Positions 56,422 to 64,000 of a stretch of 64,000 bases of DNA are shown piece after piece. Under the pieces are notes generated by a model. That model was given only the letters and a program-made list of their open reading frames with translations. It did no database searches and was not told where the DNA came from. How positions within the stretch are numbered: position 1 is the first letter of the stretch; each line of letters starts with the position of its first letter. Origin of the DNA: Deltaproteobacteria bacterium (GTDB taxonomy: Bacteria > Myxococcota_A > Polyangia > Polyangiales > JADJMO01); the NCBI GenBank assembly GCA_016182965.1, contig JACPFM010000041.1:14280-78279 (forward strand), given 5' to 3'. The position numbers were made by a program, and so were the translations under genes.

Positions 56422-57372
56422 ATGGGAGTGATGCGGGCAGTGCCCCTCGCGTTGTCGGTCGGCCTCGCCCTCGCCGCGACCGCTCCGGCGACCACGCCCG
56501 CCCGCGCTCAGCAGGTGCTGCCCCCCGACGACGAGGAGCCGGCGTTCAAGGCCCTGGCCGCCGATCTGGAGCGCATCGTCGAGGTCCAGCAGGCCGGCGG
56601 GTGGCGCATCGACCGCTACGAGATCGAGGACATGATCCCCTCGGCCTTGATGACCGTTTGCCGCGTCCCCAAGGCCACGCGCGCTCGCGCGCTCGCGTGG
56701 TACGACCGGCGCATCGCGGCGATCGGCGGCCCGTTCGAGGTCGCCTGGGAGAAGAGCAAGAGCCTCTCGGCGCTGAAGCCGCTGCTGTTCCTCGGGCGCG
56801 TGCGCGCGCTGCTCGCCGAGGCCGACGCGCGCGCGGCGCGCGACTGCCCGGTGTGGATGGAGCCGGACCCCGGCTTCCACGGCCTGCAGAGCGATCGCCA
56901 CCGCTTCACGTTGAACCTCGAGACCGGCGGCCTCGTGCAGCTGCGCCACACCGCCGACCGCTGGAGCTACGGCGGCGGCGGCGTCATCCGCGCGCTGATC
57001 GGCCGCGGCTTCGAGCACACGTCGATCCTCTTCGGTCCGGAGTTCGGCGGCGGCGCGATGCTGCGGGTGCCCGGCGGCGGCGGCACGCTGGTCATCAACT
57101 ACTTCCCTGCGGTGCCGTTCGTCTTCCGCCTGCACGATCGCACCTGGCACTACGACATCGAGCTCGCGCCGGTCGCGCTGTTCCAGGCCGACGACACCCG
57201 GCGCAGCTGGGGCATCCGCTTCGGCCTCGGCGGCGGCGTGCAGGGGCGCCGAACGCGCGGGCTGATCCCGTGGGCGGGCATGGCCTTCGCGTACGAGACC
57301 TATTTCCCCGGTGCGCGACCGCAGATGTCGTTCCTGCGCGGGGGGCTGCGGGTGGGGATCGTGTGGGGGTAG
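56422..57372 (+). CDS. Exported protein of unknown function
   Basis: 316 residues with a signal peptide (AVPLALSVGLALAATAPATTPARA). The first half is helical with a conserved-looking MTVCRVPKATRARALAWYDRRI segment. The second half is Gly-rich with beta-strands (RWSYGGGGVIRALIGRGFEHTSILFGPEFGGGAMLRVPGG, WGIRFGLGGGVQGRR) and ends LRVGIVWG, suggesting a partial barrel or membrane-associated sheet. Not recognised. The gap 57373-57645 downstream holds nothing I can identify. Confidence 0.7.
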   Translation: MGVMRAVPLALSVGLALAATAPATTPARAQQVLPPDDEEPAFKALAADLERIVEVQQAGGWRIDRYEIEDMIPSALMTVCRVPKATRARALAWYDRRIAAIGGPFEVAWEKSKSLSALKPLLFLGRVRALLAEADARAARDCPVWMEPDPGFHGLQSDRHRFTLNLETGGLVQLRHTADRWSYGGGGVIRALIGRGFEHTSILFGPEFGGGAMLRVPGGGGTLVINYFPAVPFVFRLHDRTWHYDIELAPVALFQADDTRRSWGIRFGLGGGVQGRRTRGLIPWAGMAFAYETYFPGARPQMSFLRGGLRVGIVWG

Positions 57373-57645
57373 CCCGCCGTCGGCGGGCGCGTGCACTGCA
57401 TCAGAAGGTCGAGCCCATTCCCGGCCCCGGCGGCGTACGCGCGTCGAATCGTGAGAGCATGCCCCACCCGCCTGGGATGAAGTAGACATGGCGACCCGCG
57501 AGTCTTGGCGCACGACATCTTCCGTCGCATCGACGCCTTCGGCGTCGGCCGGCGCTCGATCGAGCTCGTCGAGACCGAAGACGGCGTTGCACGCGGACAG
57601 CGAGACCATGGCCGCGAGGCCCAACAGACGTGCGGTGCGCATCGG

Positions 57646-58570
57646 TCAGAACCTCCCCACGATCGACAGCGTGCCCGCGCCCACCCCGACGCCGGTCACC
57701 GCAGGCTTGCCGGCCCGCGACGGCTCGGCGCTCGGGGCCGTCAGCCACAGGACGACGCCTCCCGCGGTCGCCACTGCGCCGAGCGCGAACATCACGGTCG
57801 CCGTCGTGCCCAGCGATCACGCGTCGTCGGTGGCCGACTTGCCGGCCTCGTCGCACAGGCCGGACACGCAGTGGCCGTCGCGCGCGTCGAGGTACTTCGC
57901 GCGCGCCGACAGGGCGAGCGCGCCTCCGACGCCCATGCCGAGCACGCCGGCCGCGCCCACGATCAGCCCGATGGTCTTGGTGGGGGCTCCGTCTCGGGTC
58001 GCAGCGACGTCGCTCGACGGCGACGGCGCGATCGGCGGGCGCACGGCCGCGGGCGCCGCGCTGCTGTCGCTCGTCCCCGCCGGGGCCGGCGCCGCGGCTG
58101 GCGCCGGAGCCGGCGTCGTCGCCTCGCCCGCCCCGATCGGCGGCGGGAACTTCAGCGTCACCTTCTGGCGTTGCCCGGGCTCGAGGGTGACGGACGTCTG
58201 TTGATCCGGCGCGCCGGCGACGCGCGCCACGACGAGGTGCTTGCCGGGATTGACCCGCACGCCCTCCTGCGCAGCGACCGCGGGCACGATCTTGCCGTCG
58301 ATCTCGAGGGTCACCGCGCCCGACGCGCCCTGCACGATCAGCTCCAGCACCGGGATCTTCGGCACCAGCTGCGCGAGGAACGTCGAGACCTCCTCGCGCG
58401 CCTTCTTGCCCTCGGCGGTCTCGGTGCGCGCGCAGCTCCTTGCCGTCGTGCATGAAGTCGCGTGCCGACGCCTTGTCGGCGGCGGTCGGTTCGGCGTGGA
58501 GCGCCGCGGCCGGCGCGGAGGCGACCGACAGACACGCGATCAGCAGACCCAGTCGGATGCGCTCATTCAA
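57646..58570 (-). pseudogene. Decayed PEGA-type lipoprotein-like partner of Ser/Thr kinase
   Basis: The TTG start at 58570 overlaps the kinase stop codon. It opens a signal-peptide frame (NERIRLGLLIACLSVASAPAAALHAEPT) that is lost after DFMHDGKEL. The sequence resumes in another frame from about 58440 as ARTETAEGKKAREEVSTFLAQLVPKIPVLEL with a PEGA-like domain (VTLEIDGKIVP, NPGKHLVVARV) and one transmembrane segment (IGLIVGAAGVLGMGVGG). A TGA at 57817-57819 then interrupts the same frame, which otherwise continues through a second hydrophobic stretch (VATAGGVVLWLTAP) to 57646. Two independent lesions, and the expected repeat region after DGKEL is absent. Confidence 0.7.
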
Positions 58571-59975
58571 CGGCGTCGTCCTCGTGTTGCACGGGCGGCT
58601 TCGGACCGACCGTGGGGTGGGCGCTCGGCACCTTCGTGGAGACCGAGGCGATCGGCTTGGCGGAGCCCGCGGCCGCGGGTTTTGCGGGGTTCGTGGCGGG
58701 CTTCTCGGGCGTCTTCGCCTCGGAGACGATCGGCGCTTGGACCGTCTTCGGTTCGATCGACGACGCGCTCGTCGTGATCTCGGGCGCCGACGCGACGACC
58801 TTCGGCTCGTGCGGATCGCTCGCCGCCGCAGGCAGCGGATCGGCAGACGTGGCGGGCGGCGCCGGCGGACGCGTCGAGACCCAGACGCCGACCGCCGCCG
58901 CGAGCAGGGCCGCGACGCCGAGCCACACGAACGGACCAGGGCGGCGAGGCGGCACCACGCGCTCGAGCGCCTCGCCGTCGCCCGGGTCCATCGTGCGGGC
59001 GAACGTCTGCACCCGCGTGGTCGAGCCGGCGCGCGGGGGCTCGCCCGCGCTCGAACTGCCGAGCGGCATCGTGACCGCGAGCCTCGCCGCCTCGCCTGCG
59101 GACGAGGACGAAGACGAGGACACGTGCGCGCCGCCCGTCGCGGCGACGAAGGCTTCGGCCAGCGCCCGCGCGGTCGGGAAGCGCTGCTTGGGATCGCGCG
59201 CGCACGCCCTGGCGAACCACGCATCGATCGCCGGCGAGAGCCCCGCGGCGGCCCGCGAGGGGACCGGGAGCTCGGTCGAGCAGATCTGCACGGCGATGGC
59301 GGCGAGCGTCTCACCGTCGAACGGGCGACGGCCGGTGAGCGCGATGTACGCGACGGCTCCCAGCGACCAGAGGTCGGTGCGGGCGTCGAGCGCCTTCGAG
59401 CCCATGAGCTGCTCGGGGGACATCCAGTACGGCGAGCCGATCACCGCGCCGGTGCTCGTCGCGCCGGCCGCGTCGGCGCGCACCACCTTGGCGATCCCGA
59501 AGTCGAGGACCTTCACGAAGGCCTCGTCTTCGCCCGTCTCGCAGAGGAAGATGTTCTCGGGCTTGATGTCGCGGTGGACAATCCCCTTGTCGTGCGCGCG
59601 ACCGAGCGCGCGCGCGACCTGGACGACCACGCCGGCGACCTCCGCCGGCGCCATGGGGCCGACGCGCGACAGCCGCGCGGCGAGATCCTCGCCCTCGAGC
59701 AGCTCCATCGCGATGTACGGGAGCCCGCGCTGCGAGATGCCGTGATCGAGCATCTGCACGACGTGCGGGCTACGCACTTCGGAGGCCGCAGCCGCCTCGC
59801 GCTGGAAGCGGGCCACCGCGTCCGCGTTGTTCGCGAGATCGCCGGTGATGAACTTCACGACCACGTCGCAGTTCAGGCCGACGTGCCGCGCCACCCACAC
59901 GGTGCCCATTCCGCCGGCGCCGAGGCGTCGCGAGAGGCGCAGCGTCGGCGTGACGAAATCGCCCGGTTCCTGCAT
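58563..59975 (-). CDS. Transmembrane Ser/Thr protein kinase
   Basis: 470 residues from ATG 59975. Hanks-type kinase (about 12-280) with glycine loop GAGGMGTVWVA, Lys41 (VVVKFI), HRDIKPEN (Asp136), DFG 158-160, SPE 186-188 and WSLGAVAYIALTGRRPFD. Then a Ser-rich linker, one transmembrane helix (about 347-366, GPFVWLGVAALLAAAVGVWV) and an external Pro/Ala/Lys tail without a sensor domain. All catalytic residues are intact, unlike in the kinase at 33781. Its downstream coupled gene is a pseudogene. Confidence 0.92.
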   Translation of the reverse strand: MQEPGDFVTPTLRLSRRLGAGGMGTVWVARHVGLNCDVVVKFITGDLANNADAVARFQREAAAASEVRSPHVVQMLDHGISQRGLPYIAMELLEGEDLAARLSRVGPMAPAEVAGVVVQVARALGRAHDKGIVHRDIKPENIFLCETGEDEAFVKVLDFGIAKVVRADAAGATSTGAVIGSPYWMSPEQLMGSKALDARTDLWSLGAVAYIALTGRRPFDGETLAAIAVQICSTELPVPSRAAAGLSPAIDAWFARACARDPKQRFPTARALAEAFVAATGGAHVSSSSSSSAGEAARLAVTMPLGSSSAGEPPRAGSTTRVQTFARTMDPGDGEALERVVPPRRPGPFVWLGVAALLAAAVGVWVSTRPPAPPATSADPLPAAASDPHEPKVVASAPEITTSASSIEPKTVQAPIVSEAKTPEKPATNPAKPAAAGSAKPIASVSTKVPSAHPTVGPKPPVQHEDDAVE

Positions 59976-60136
59976 GGTCCACCCTGGTGGAGAGGGCTCC
60001 TCCCGTTCGTGAACGCGTCCGGCGTCGAATTCTCGGTCGCCGCAGTTTCCCGGCACCAGCGCTGGCTCCGGGCCGGCCGGAGGCCGCCTCGTCCCGGCGC
60101 GCGCCAGCGTTCATACTGTCGGGTGGAGGGCCGCGC

Positions 60137-60514
60137 ATGTCCCCGCCCGACTTGGAGGCTCGTCTCGTCCGCCTCGAGAACGACAACCGTCTGCTTCGGC
60201 GGCTGGTCGCGGTGCTCGGTGTCGTAGCCGCCGCGCCGCTCCTCGCCGCCTACGTCCCGGCCAACGAAGTGATCGAGGCGTCGGAGTTCGTCCTACGCGA
60301 TCGCGGCGGCGCGGCACGGGCGCGGCTCTTCCTGGATGAACAGGGCAAGACGCGCCTTCAGCTCCGCGACGGCGACGATCGCTCGACCGTCCTCTCGGCC
60401 GGCTCGGTGCTCGTCGTCGAGAAGGACGCCAGAGGGAGCCTCGAGCCGATCAAGCCCATCCCCGCGAAGGCGATGCCGACGGCGTCGGCGAACCCGCTCG
60501 ACGGACGGTTCTGA
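60137..60514 (+). CDS. Small membrane-anchored coiled-coil protein
   Basis: 125 residues: a short charged helix (DLEARLVRLENDNRLLRR), one transmembrane segment (LVAVLGVVAAAPLLAAYV) and a beta-rich outside domain (EFVLRDRGGAARARLFLDEQGKTRLQLRD) that resembles the many bacterial proteins in which a Leu-x-x-Glu helix precedes a 'data about the current object' sheet. Ends NPLDGRF. No family name offered. Convergent to the metallophosphoesterase with only four bases between the stop codons. Confidence 0.65.
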   Translation: MSPPDLEARLVRLENDNRLLRRLVAVLGVVAAAPLLAAYVPANEVIEASEFVLRDRGGAARARLFLDEQGKTRLQLRDGDDRSTVLSAGSVLVVEKDARGSLEPIKPIPAKAMPTASANPLDGRF

Positions 60515-60518
60515 TCGG

Positions 60519-61730
60519 TCACTTCTCCTTGCGCTCCTGCTCCTCCTGCGCGGAGATCTCCTCCAGGCGCGCCGCGTCGGGCCGGAGCAGGGCGCGCACC
60601 CCGGGGATCACGTCGAAGATCGACAGCGGCATCGTCCCCGGCGGGCGCAGCGGCGACGGCTCGTCGACGAGGTACGCGCGCACCACCTCGTCGCCGGACA
60701 TCCACACCTCGGCCCAGGTCTTGTTCACCGGCGTCTGCACCAGGCCGTCGGCGTCGATGACGAACTCGTCGCGCAGCGCGCCGGTGCGCAGCACGCGACG
60801 GCCGGAGAAGCTCCACCACCCGGGCTCGTGCACGTGCCCGACCATGCGCAGATCGTAGCGATCGTCCTCGGTCATCATGCGCTGGAAGTCGGCCTGGGTC
60901 CCGACCTCGACGTCCATCGCGGCGAAGCGCCAGACGACCTCCTTGAGCATCGTCCAGTTCACGCGCTTGACCGGGTTCTTCGCGCCGAAGTAGTCGCGCC
61001 ACCAATCGCGGGTCCAGTACGACCACGCGAGGGACGTCAGCAGCTCCTTCACCTCGGGGACCAGCTCGAGCACCAGCTTCTTCGGCTTGAGCCGATCGTG
61101 GTGGTGCAGGAGCGGCTGCAGCGGGATCACCACGTCGAGCAGCGCGACCGAGGCCCACGCGAGGTTGAGGATCTTCTCCCCTTTGTGCTCGAGGAATGGC
61201 TGGTCCACCTCGACGCGGAAGAGCGGATCGAGCTGCGAGCCGTGCTCGAAGAACGCGCGCCCGAGCTCGAACTGATGGCCGTGGAAGCGCACGCGCTCGT
61301 CCTTGGCGGTGAGCCCGCGCACGACCTCCTGCACCTCGGGGAAGAACAGGTCGAGGTCGTGGTTGCCGGCCACGAAGTGGACCGCGGCCCGCGACCCGCG
61401 CCGTGCGAGCACCTCGCGCAGCGCGGCGAAGAACGCCGGGTGCGCGGCGGCGACGCGGCTCATCTTGGCGACGGCGACGTCGCTGGTGACGTGGTGCGGC
61501 CACGTGTCCTTGTGGCTGGTCTTGAGCAGATCGAACGTGTCGCCGTTGAACACCAGATCGAGCGCCACGTCGTCGTAGCGCGGGTCGAGGTAGCGACGCA
61601 GCACGTCGCCGAGCCACGGCGAGTTGGGGAAGTCGTCGAGCGCGCCCCCCGCCCCCATCTCGATGTCGCTGAGGACCACGACCAGGCGATCGGGACGTCC
61701 ACGCGAGCGGACCCGAGGCGTGCGGTGCAT
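60519..61730 (-). CDS. Calcineurin-type metallophosphoesterase
   Basis: 403 residues. Metal motifs: LSDIEMG (usual DxH read here as DIE), FNGDTFD, AGNHDLDLFF and GHVHEPG; together these form the binuclear site, with the first His position altered. N- and C-terminal extensions and the insert FRVEVDQPFLEHKGEKILNLAW are lineage-specific. No signal peptide; probably cytoplasmic or peripheral. Substrate unknown, possibly a phospholipid head group or UDP-sugar-like phosphoester, as in LpxH-type relatives. That is only a guess. Confidence 0.82.
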   Translation of the reverse strand: MHRTPRVRSRGRPDRLVVVLSDIEMGAGGALDDFPNSPWLGDVLRRYLDPRYDDVALDLVFNGDTFDLLKTSHKDTWPHHVTSDVAVAKMSRVAAAHPAFFAALREVLARRGSRAAVHFVAGNHDLDLFFPEVQEVVRGLTAKDERVRFHGHQFELGRAFFEHGSQLDPLFRVEVDQPFLEHKGEKILNLAWASVALLDVVIPLQPLLHHHDRLKPKKLVLELVPEVKELLTSLAWSYWTRDWWRDYFGAKNPVKRVNWTMLKEVVWRFAAMDVEVGTQADFQRMMTEDDRYDLRMVGHVHEPGWWSFSGRRVLRTGALRDEFVIDADGLVQTPVNKTWAEVWMSGDEVVRAYLVDEPSPLRPPGTMPLSIFDVIPGVRALLRPDAARLEEISAQEEQERKEK

Positions 61731-61982
61731 TGGGGACCGATGGTCGGAGGTCGCGCGCGGCGGGTCAAAACGGATCGACCGAACACGTGCGCTGGTTGGT
61801 CGAACACCCGGTAACGCGCCCGACGCGACCGGCGCCCGCGGAGCAGCCCCCGAGCTCGGCGTCGAGGGACAACGACGATCCTCGCGATGAAGGCCGACGA
61901 GTCGGTGAAGTGGAGCTTCCTCTCGCGGAGACTCCCGTGAGCGGTAGCGCGGGCGCGGCGTCCGTCGTATCGACGGGCGCCC

Positions 61983-63391
61983 GTGTCCGCGCCGCTCCGA
62001 CTAGAAGCCAGGGCGAACCTTCGCCTGGCGATGCCCATCGTCGTCGCGCAGCTCGGCACGATGGCGATGGGCCTCGTCGACACGGCGATCGTCGGCCGCG
62101 TCGGAGAGCGCGCGCTCGCGGGCGTGGCGCTCGGGAACACGCTGGCCGTCGCCGTGAGCATGCCCGCGTTCGGCGTGTTCCTGGCGCTCGAGCCGATCGC
62201 CGCGCAGGCGGTCGGCGCGGGCGAGCGGGTCTCTGCCCGCACGGCCGAGCGCGCGGGGATGCGCCTCGCGTGGCTGCTCTCGCTGCCGGTGATGATGATC
62301 GCGTGGGCAGCCTCGGGCTCCTGCCGCTGCTGAAGGTCGATCCGACGACGGTCCCCGACGCACGCGCGTACATGTACGCGCGGCTGCCCTCGATCGTGCC
62401 GGTGTTCGTGTTCCTCGCCGCGAAGACCTATCACCAGGCAGCCGGCCGCACGCGCGCCGCGGTCGAGGGGGTGATCGTCGCCAACGTCGTGCACGCGATC
62501 GCCGCGTGGGTGGCGGTGTTCGGCGACGCGGGCCTTCAGCGCCTCGGGCTGCCGGCGCTCGGAGTCCCCGCGTTCGGCGCGGCCGGGGCCGGCATCGCCA
62601 CCAGCATGTCGCACGCGGTGCTCGCGGCGTGGATGATCGGTCCGCGGGCACGCGTCCCCGAGGGCGCACGCGACGCCCTCCGCGAGGGCGAGCGGGTCGA
62701 TCCTTCGGAGCAGCGGCGCATCGAGAGGAAGCTCCTGCGCCTCGGCTTCCCCATCGGGCTCCAGCTCGCCGCCGAGGTGGGGATCTTCTCGTTCGTCGCC
62801 CTCCTGATGGGTCGCATCGGCGGCCGCGCGGCGGCGGCCCACCAGATCGCCATCAACCTGGCCAGCCTGTCGTTCATGGGAGCGCTCGGCATCGCGCAGG
62901 CCACGTCGGTGCGCGTCGGCACGGCGATCGGCGAGGGGTACGCGGAAGGAGCCGAGGCGGGCGCGGCCCGGCGCGACGCGCGGCGGGCGGGCTTCGTCGG
63001 GATCGCGCTCGGCGTGTCGATCATGGCCGGATGGGCGCTGCTCTTCGCCGTCGCGCCGCGGCTCCTCGCGCGCGCGTTCTCGCCCGACGAGCCGGTGATC
63101 GTCGTGGCCACCACGCTCATCCAGATCGCCGCCTTGTTCCAGCTCGCCGACGGGGCGCAGGTGGTCGCCGCCGGTGCCCTGCGCGGCGCGGCCGACACGC
63201 GCTGGCCGCTGATGCTCAACGTCGTCGTCCACTGGGGCTTCGGTCTGCCGGTCGGGTGGTGGCTCGCGTTCCATCGCGGCTGGGGCGCGGTCGGTCTGTG
63301 GCTCGGCCTCACCGCCGGGCTGTTCGTCATCGCCGCGTCGCTGATCGCGCGCTTCGTGATCCTGACCCGCCGCTCCATCGCGCGGGCGTGA
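61983..63391 (+). pseudogene. MATE-family efflux transporter, one frameshift
   Basis: The frame from ATG 61983 gives LRLEARANLRLAMPIVVAQLGTMAMGLVDTAIVGRVGERALAGVALG, a typical MATE N terminus, and stops at 62333. Near 62318 the homologous reading moves to another frame (SLGLLPLLKVDPTTVPDARAYMYARLPS) and continues to 63391 through HQIAINLASLSFMGALGIAQATSVRVGTAIGEG. The joined protein would be about 469 residues, the normal MATE length, so nothing else is missing. Either a single-base indel mutation or a base-calling error. Intact MATE proteins expel cationic drugs or metabolites with Na+ or H+. Confidence 0.85.
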
Positions 63392-63449
63392 GGGACGCGC
63401 GGGGAAGCCTCGCGTTGCCCGTCGCGGGCCCTGCGCATAGCCTCGCACC

Positions 63450-64000
63450 ATGCCTTCGGCAGCCTTCCTCCTTCAGCTCATGAGGTCGGCCGCAGCGGTG
63501 AGCGCGCGGCGCCGCTCGCGCGGTCCCCTGCGCCCGACGTGGTCGTGGGGTTTCGAGGTCGTCGCCGACGCGATGAAGACCCACGCCGCCCATATCGGGC
63601 AGCATGACTGGGCGACGCAGCGGCGACTGTGGGACGCGCAGAGCGCGCCGTCGCCGGTCTTTCGCGAGGTCACGCGCGAGCCGACGCAAATCGCCGGTCT
63701 CCGCGGCGAGTGGTTCCTCCCCAAGAACGCCGCGCCCAAGGCCGTGGTCCTCTACCTCCACGGCGGCTCGTTCATCTACGGATCGATGAAGACGCACGGG
63801 GAGGCGATCGCGCGCATCGCGCTCGCCTCGTCCGCGCGCGTGTTCGCGGCCGACTACCGCCTCGCGCCCGAGCACCCTTTCCCGGCGCAGCTCGACGACG
63901 CGCTCGCTGCGTACCGCGCGCTGCGCGCCCAGGGGCACGAGCGCATCGTGATCGCCGGCGACTCGGCGGGCGGCAACCTCGCGATCGTCACGAGCCTCGC
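63450..64000 (+). CDS. HSL-family alpha/beta hydrolase, 3' end outside window
   Basis: 183 residues are visible and the frame is open at the window end. The oxyanion-hole motif LYLHGGSFIYGSMKTH and the nucleophile elbow VIAGDSAGGNLA, with DYRLAPEHPFPAQLDDALAAY between them, define the hormone-sensitive-lipase (type IV) esterase family. The catalytic Asp and His lie beyond the edge. Substrate not predictable; such enzymes hydrolyse short-acyl esters. ATG at 63450, only 58 bp after the MATE gene. Confidence 0.9.
   Translation, partial: MPSAAFLLQLMRSAAAVSARRRSRGPLRPTWSWGFEVVADAMKTHAAHIGQHDWATQRRLWDAQSAPSPVFREVTREPTQIAGLRGEWFLPKNAAPKAVVLYLHGGSFIYGSMKTHGEAIARIALASSARVFAADYRLAPEHPFPAQLDDALAAYRALRAQGHERIVIAGDSAGGNLAIVTSL

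Noticed and set aside
57373..57645. Short protein frame after the exported protein gene
   Set aside because: Overlaps the decayed partner gene region on the other strand and has no start context.

Overview
This is a high-GC (roughly 70 percent) bacterial chromosome segment with dense, unidirectionally phased genes. The many short secreted lipoproteins with Asp/Ala/Pro linkers and Cys-rich bodies, two eukaryotic-type Ser/Thr protein kinases, a TonB/AgmX-like lipoprotein, abundant two-component systems and a soluble NAD-linked hydrogenase point to a member of the Myxococcota, probably class Polyangia. That assignment is inferred from gene style, not from a marker gene. No rRNA, tRNA, CRISPR array, transposase or prophage gene was seen.

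Layout. 1-3.8 kb: end of a coiled-coil gene, a Cys-rich lipoprotein, a YqeY-like protein and a PAS histidine kinase. 4.0-9.3 kb: a complete hoxFUYHW operon for a bidirectional NAD-reducing [NiFe] hydrogenase. 9.5-18 kb: an unknown protein, a PilZ protein, a small beta-barrel protein, sucA, a lipoprotein and an NCS1 transporter. 18.3-26.3 kb: a tetraheme cytochrome and a four-cluster Fe-S protein converge on a divergent operon encoding an NrfD-type quinone-reactive membrane protein, next to a histidine kinase/NtrC-type activator pair. 26.4-35.6 kb: an atypical ATPase-domain sensor, citrate synthase, lipoproteins, a DUF218 protein and a Ser/Thr kinase fused to a PhnD-like binding domain. 36-43 kb: reductive pyrimidine catabolism (mmsA, pydC, pydB, preT, preA). 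43-51 kb: a broken beta-helix lipoprotein, a DUF4173-LytS-LytR operon and small envelope proteins. 51-64 kb: a CDF transporter operon, EI24/CysZ-like protein, Hsp20, a truncated aquaporin, a methyltransferase, YggX, a Ser/Thr kinase with a decayed partner, a metallophosphoesterase, a frameshifted MATE exporter and the start of an HSL-type hydrolase.

How genes work together. Sites matching the sigma-54 -24/-12 spacing lie directly upstream of hoxF, of the tetraheme cytochrome gene and of the NrfD operon. The NtrC-type activator is encoded divergently from the last of these. This suggests one sigma-54 regulon joining hydrogen oxidation/evolution to a quinone-linked electron-transfer module. PreTA, PydB and PydC would take uracil or thymine to beta-alanine or beta-aminoisobutyrate, and MmsA handles the resulting semialdehyde.

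The most unusual signal is not a gene. Ten intergenic gaps carry tandem heptanucleotides of the form GTCNNNN on the left and their reverse complements NNNNGAC on the right. Three unit classes occur (GTCTAGA, GTCGAAG, GTCGTCA-like), sometimes nested one inside another, and some loci share flanking sequence. Three gene gaps of the pyrimidine cluster contain one. I know of no described element with this design in this group.
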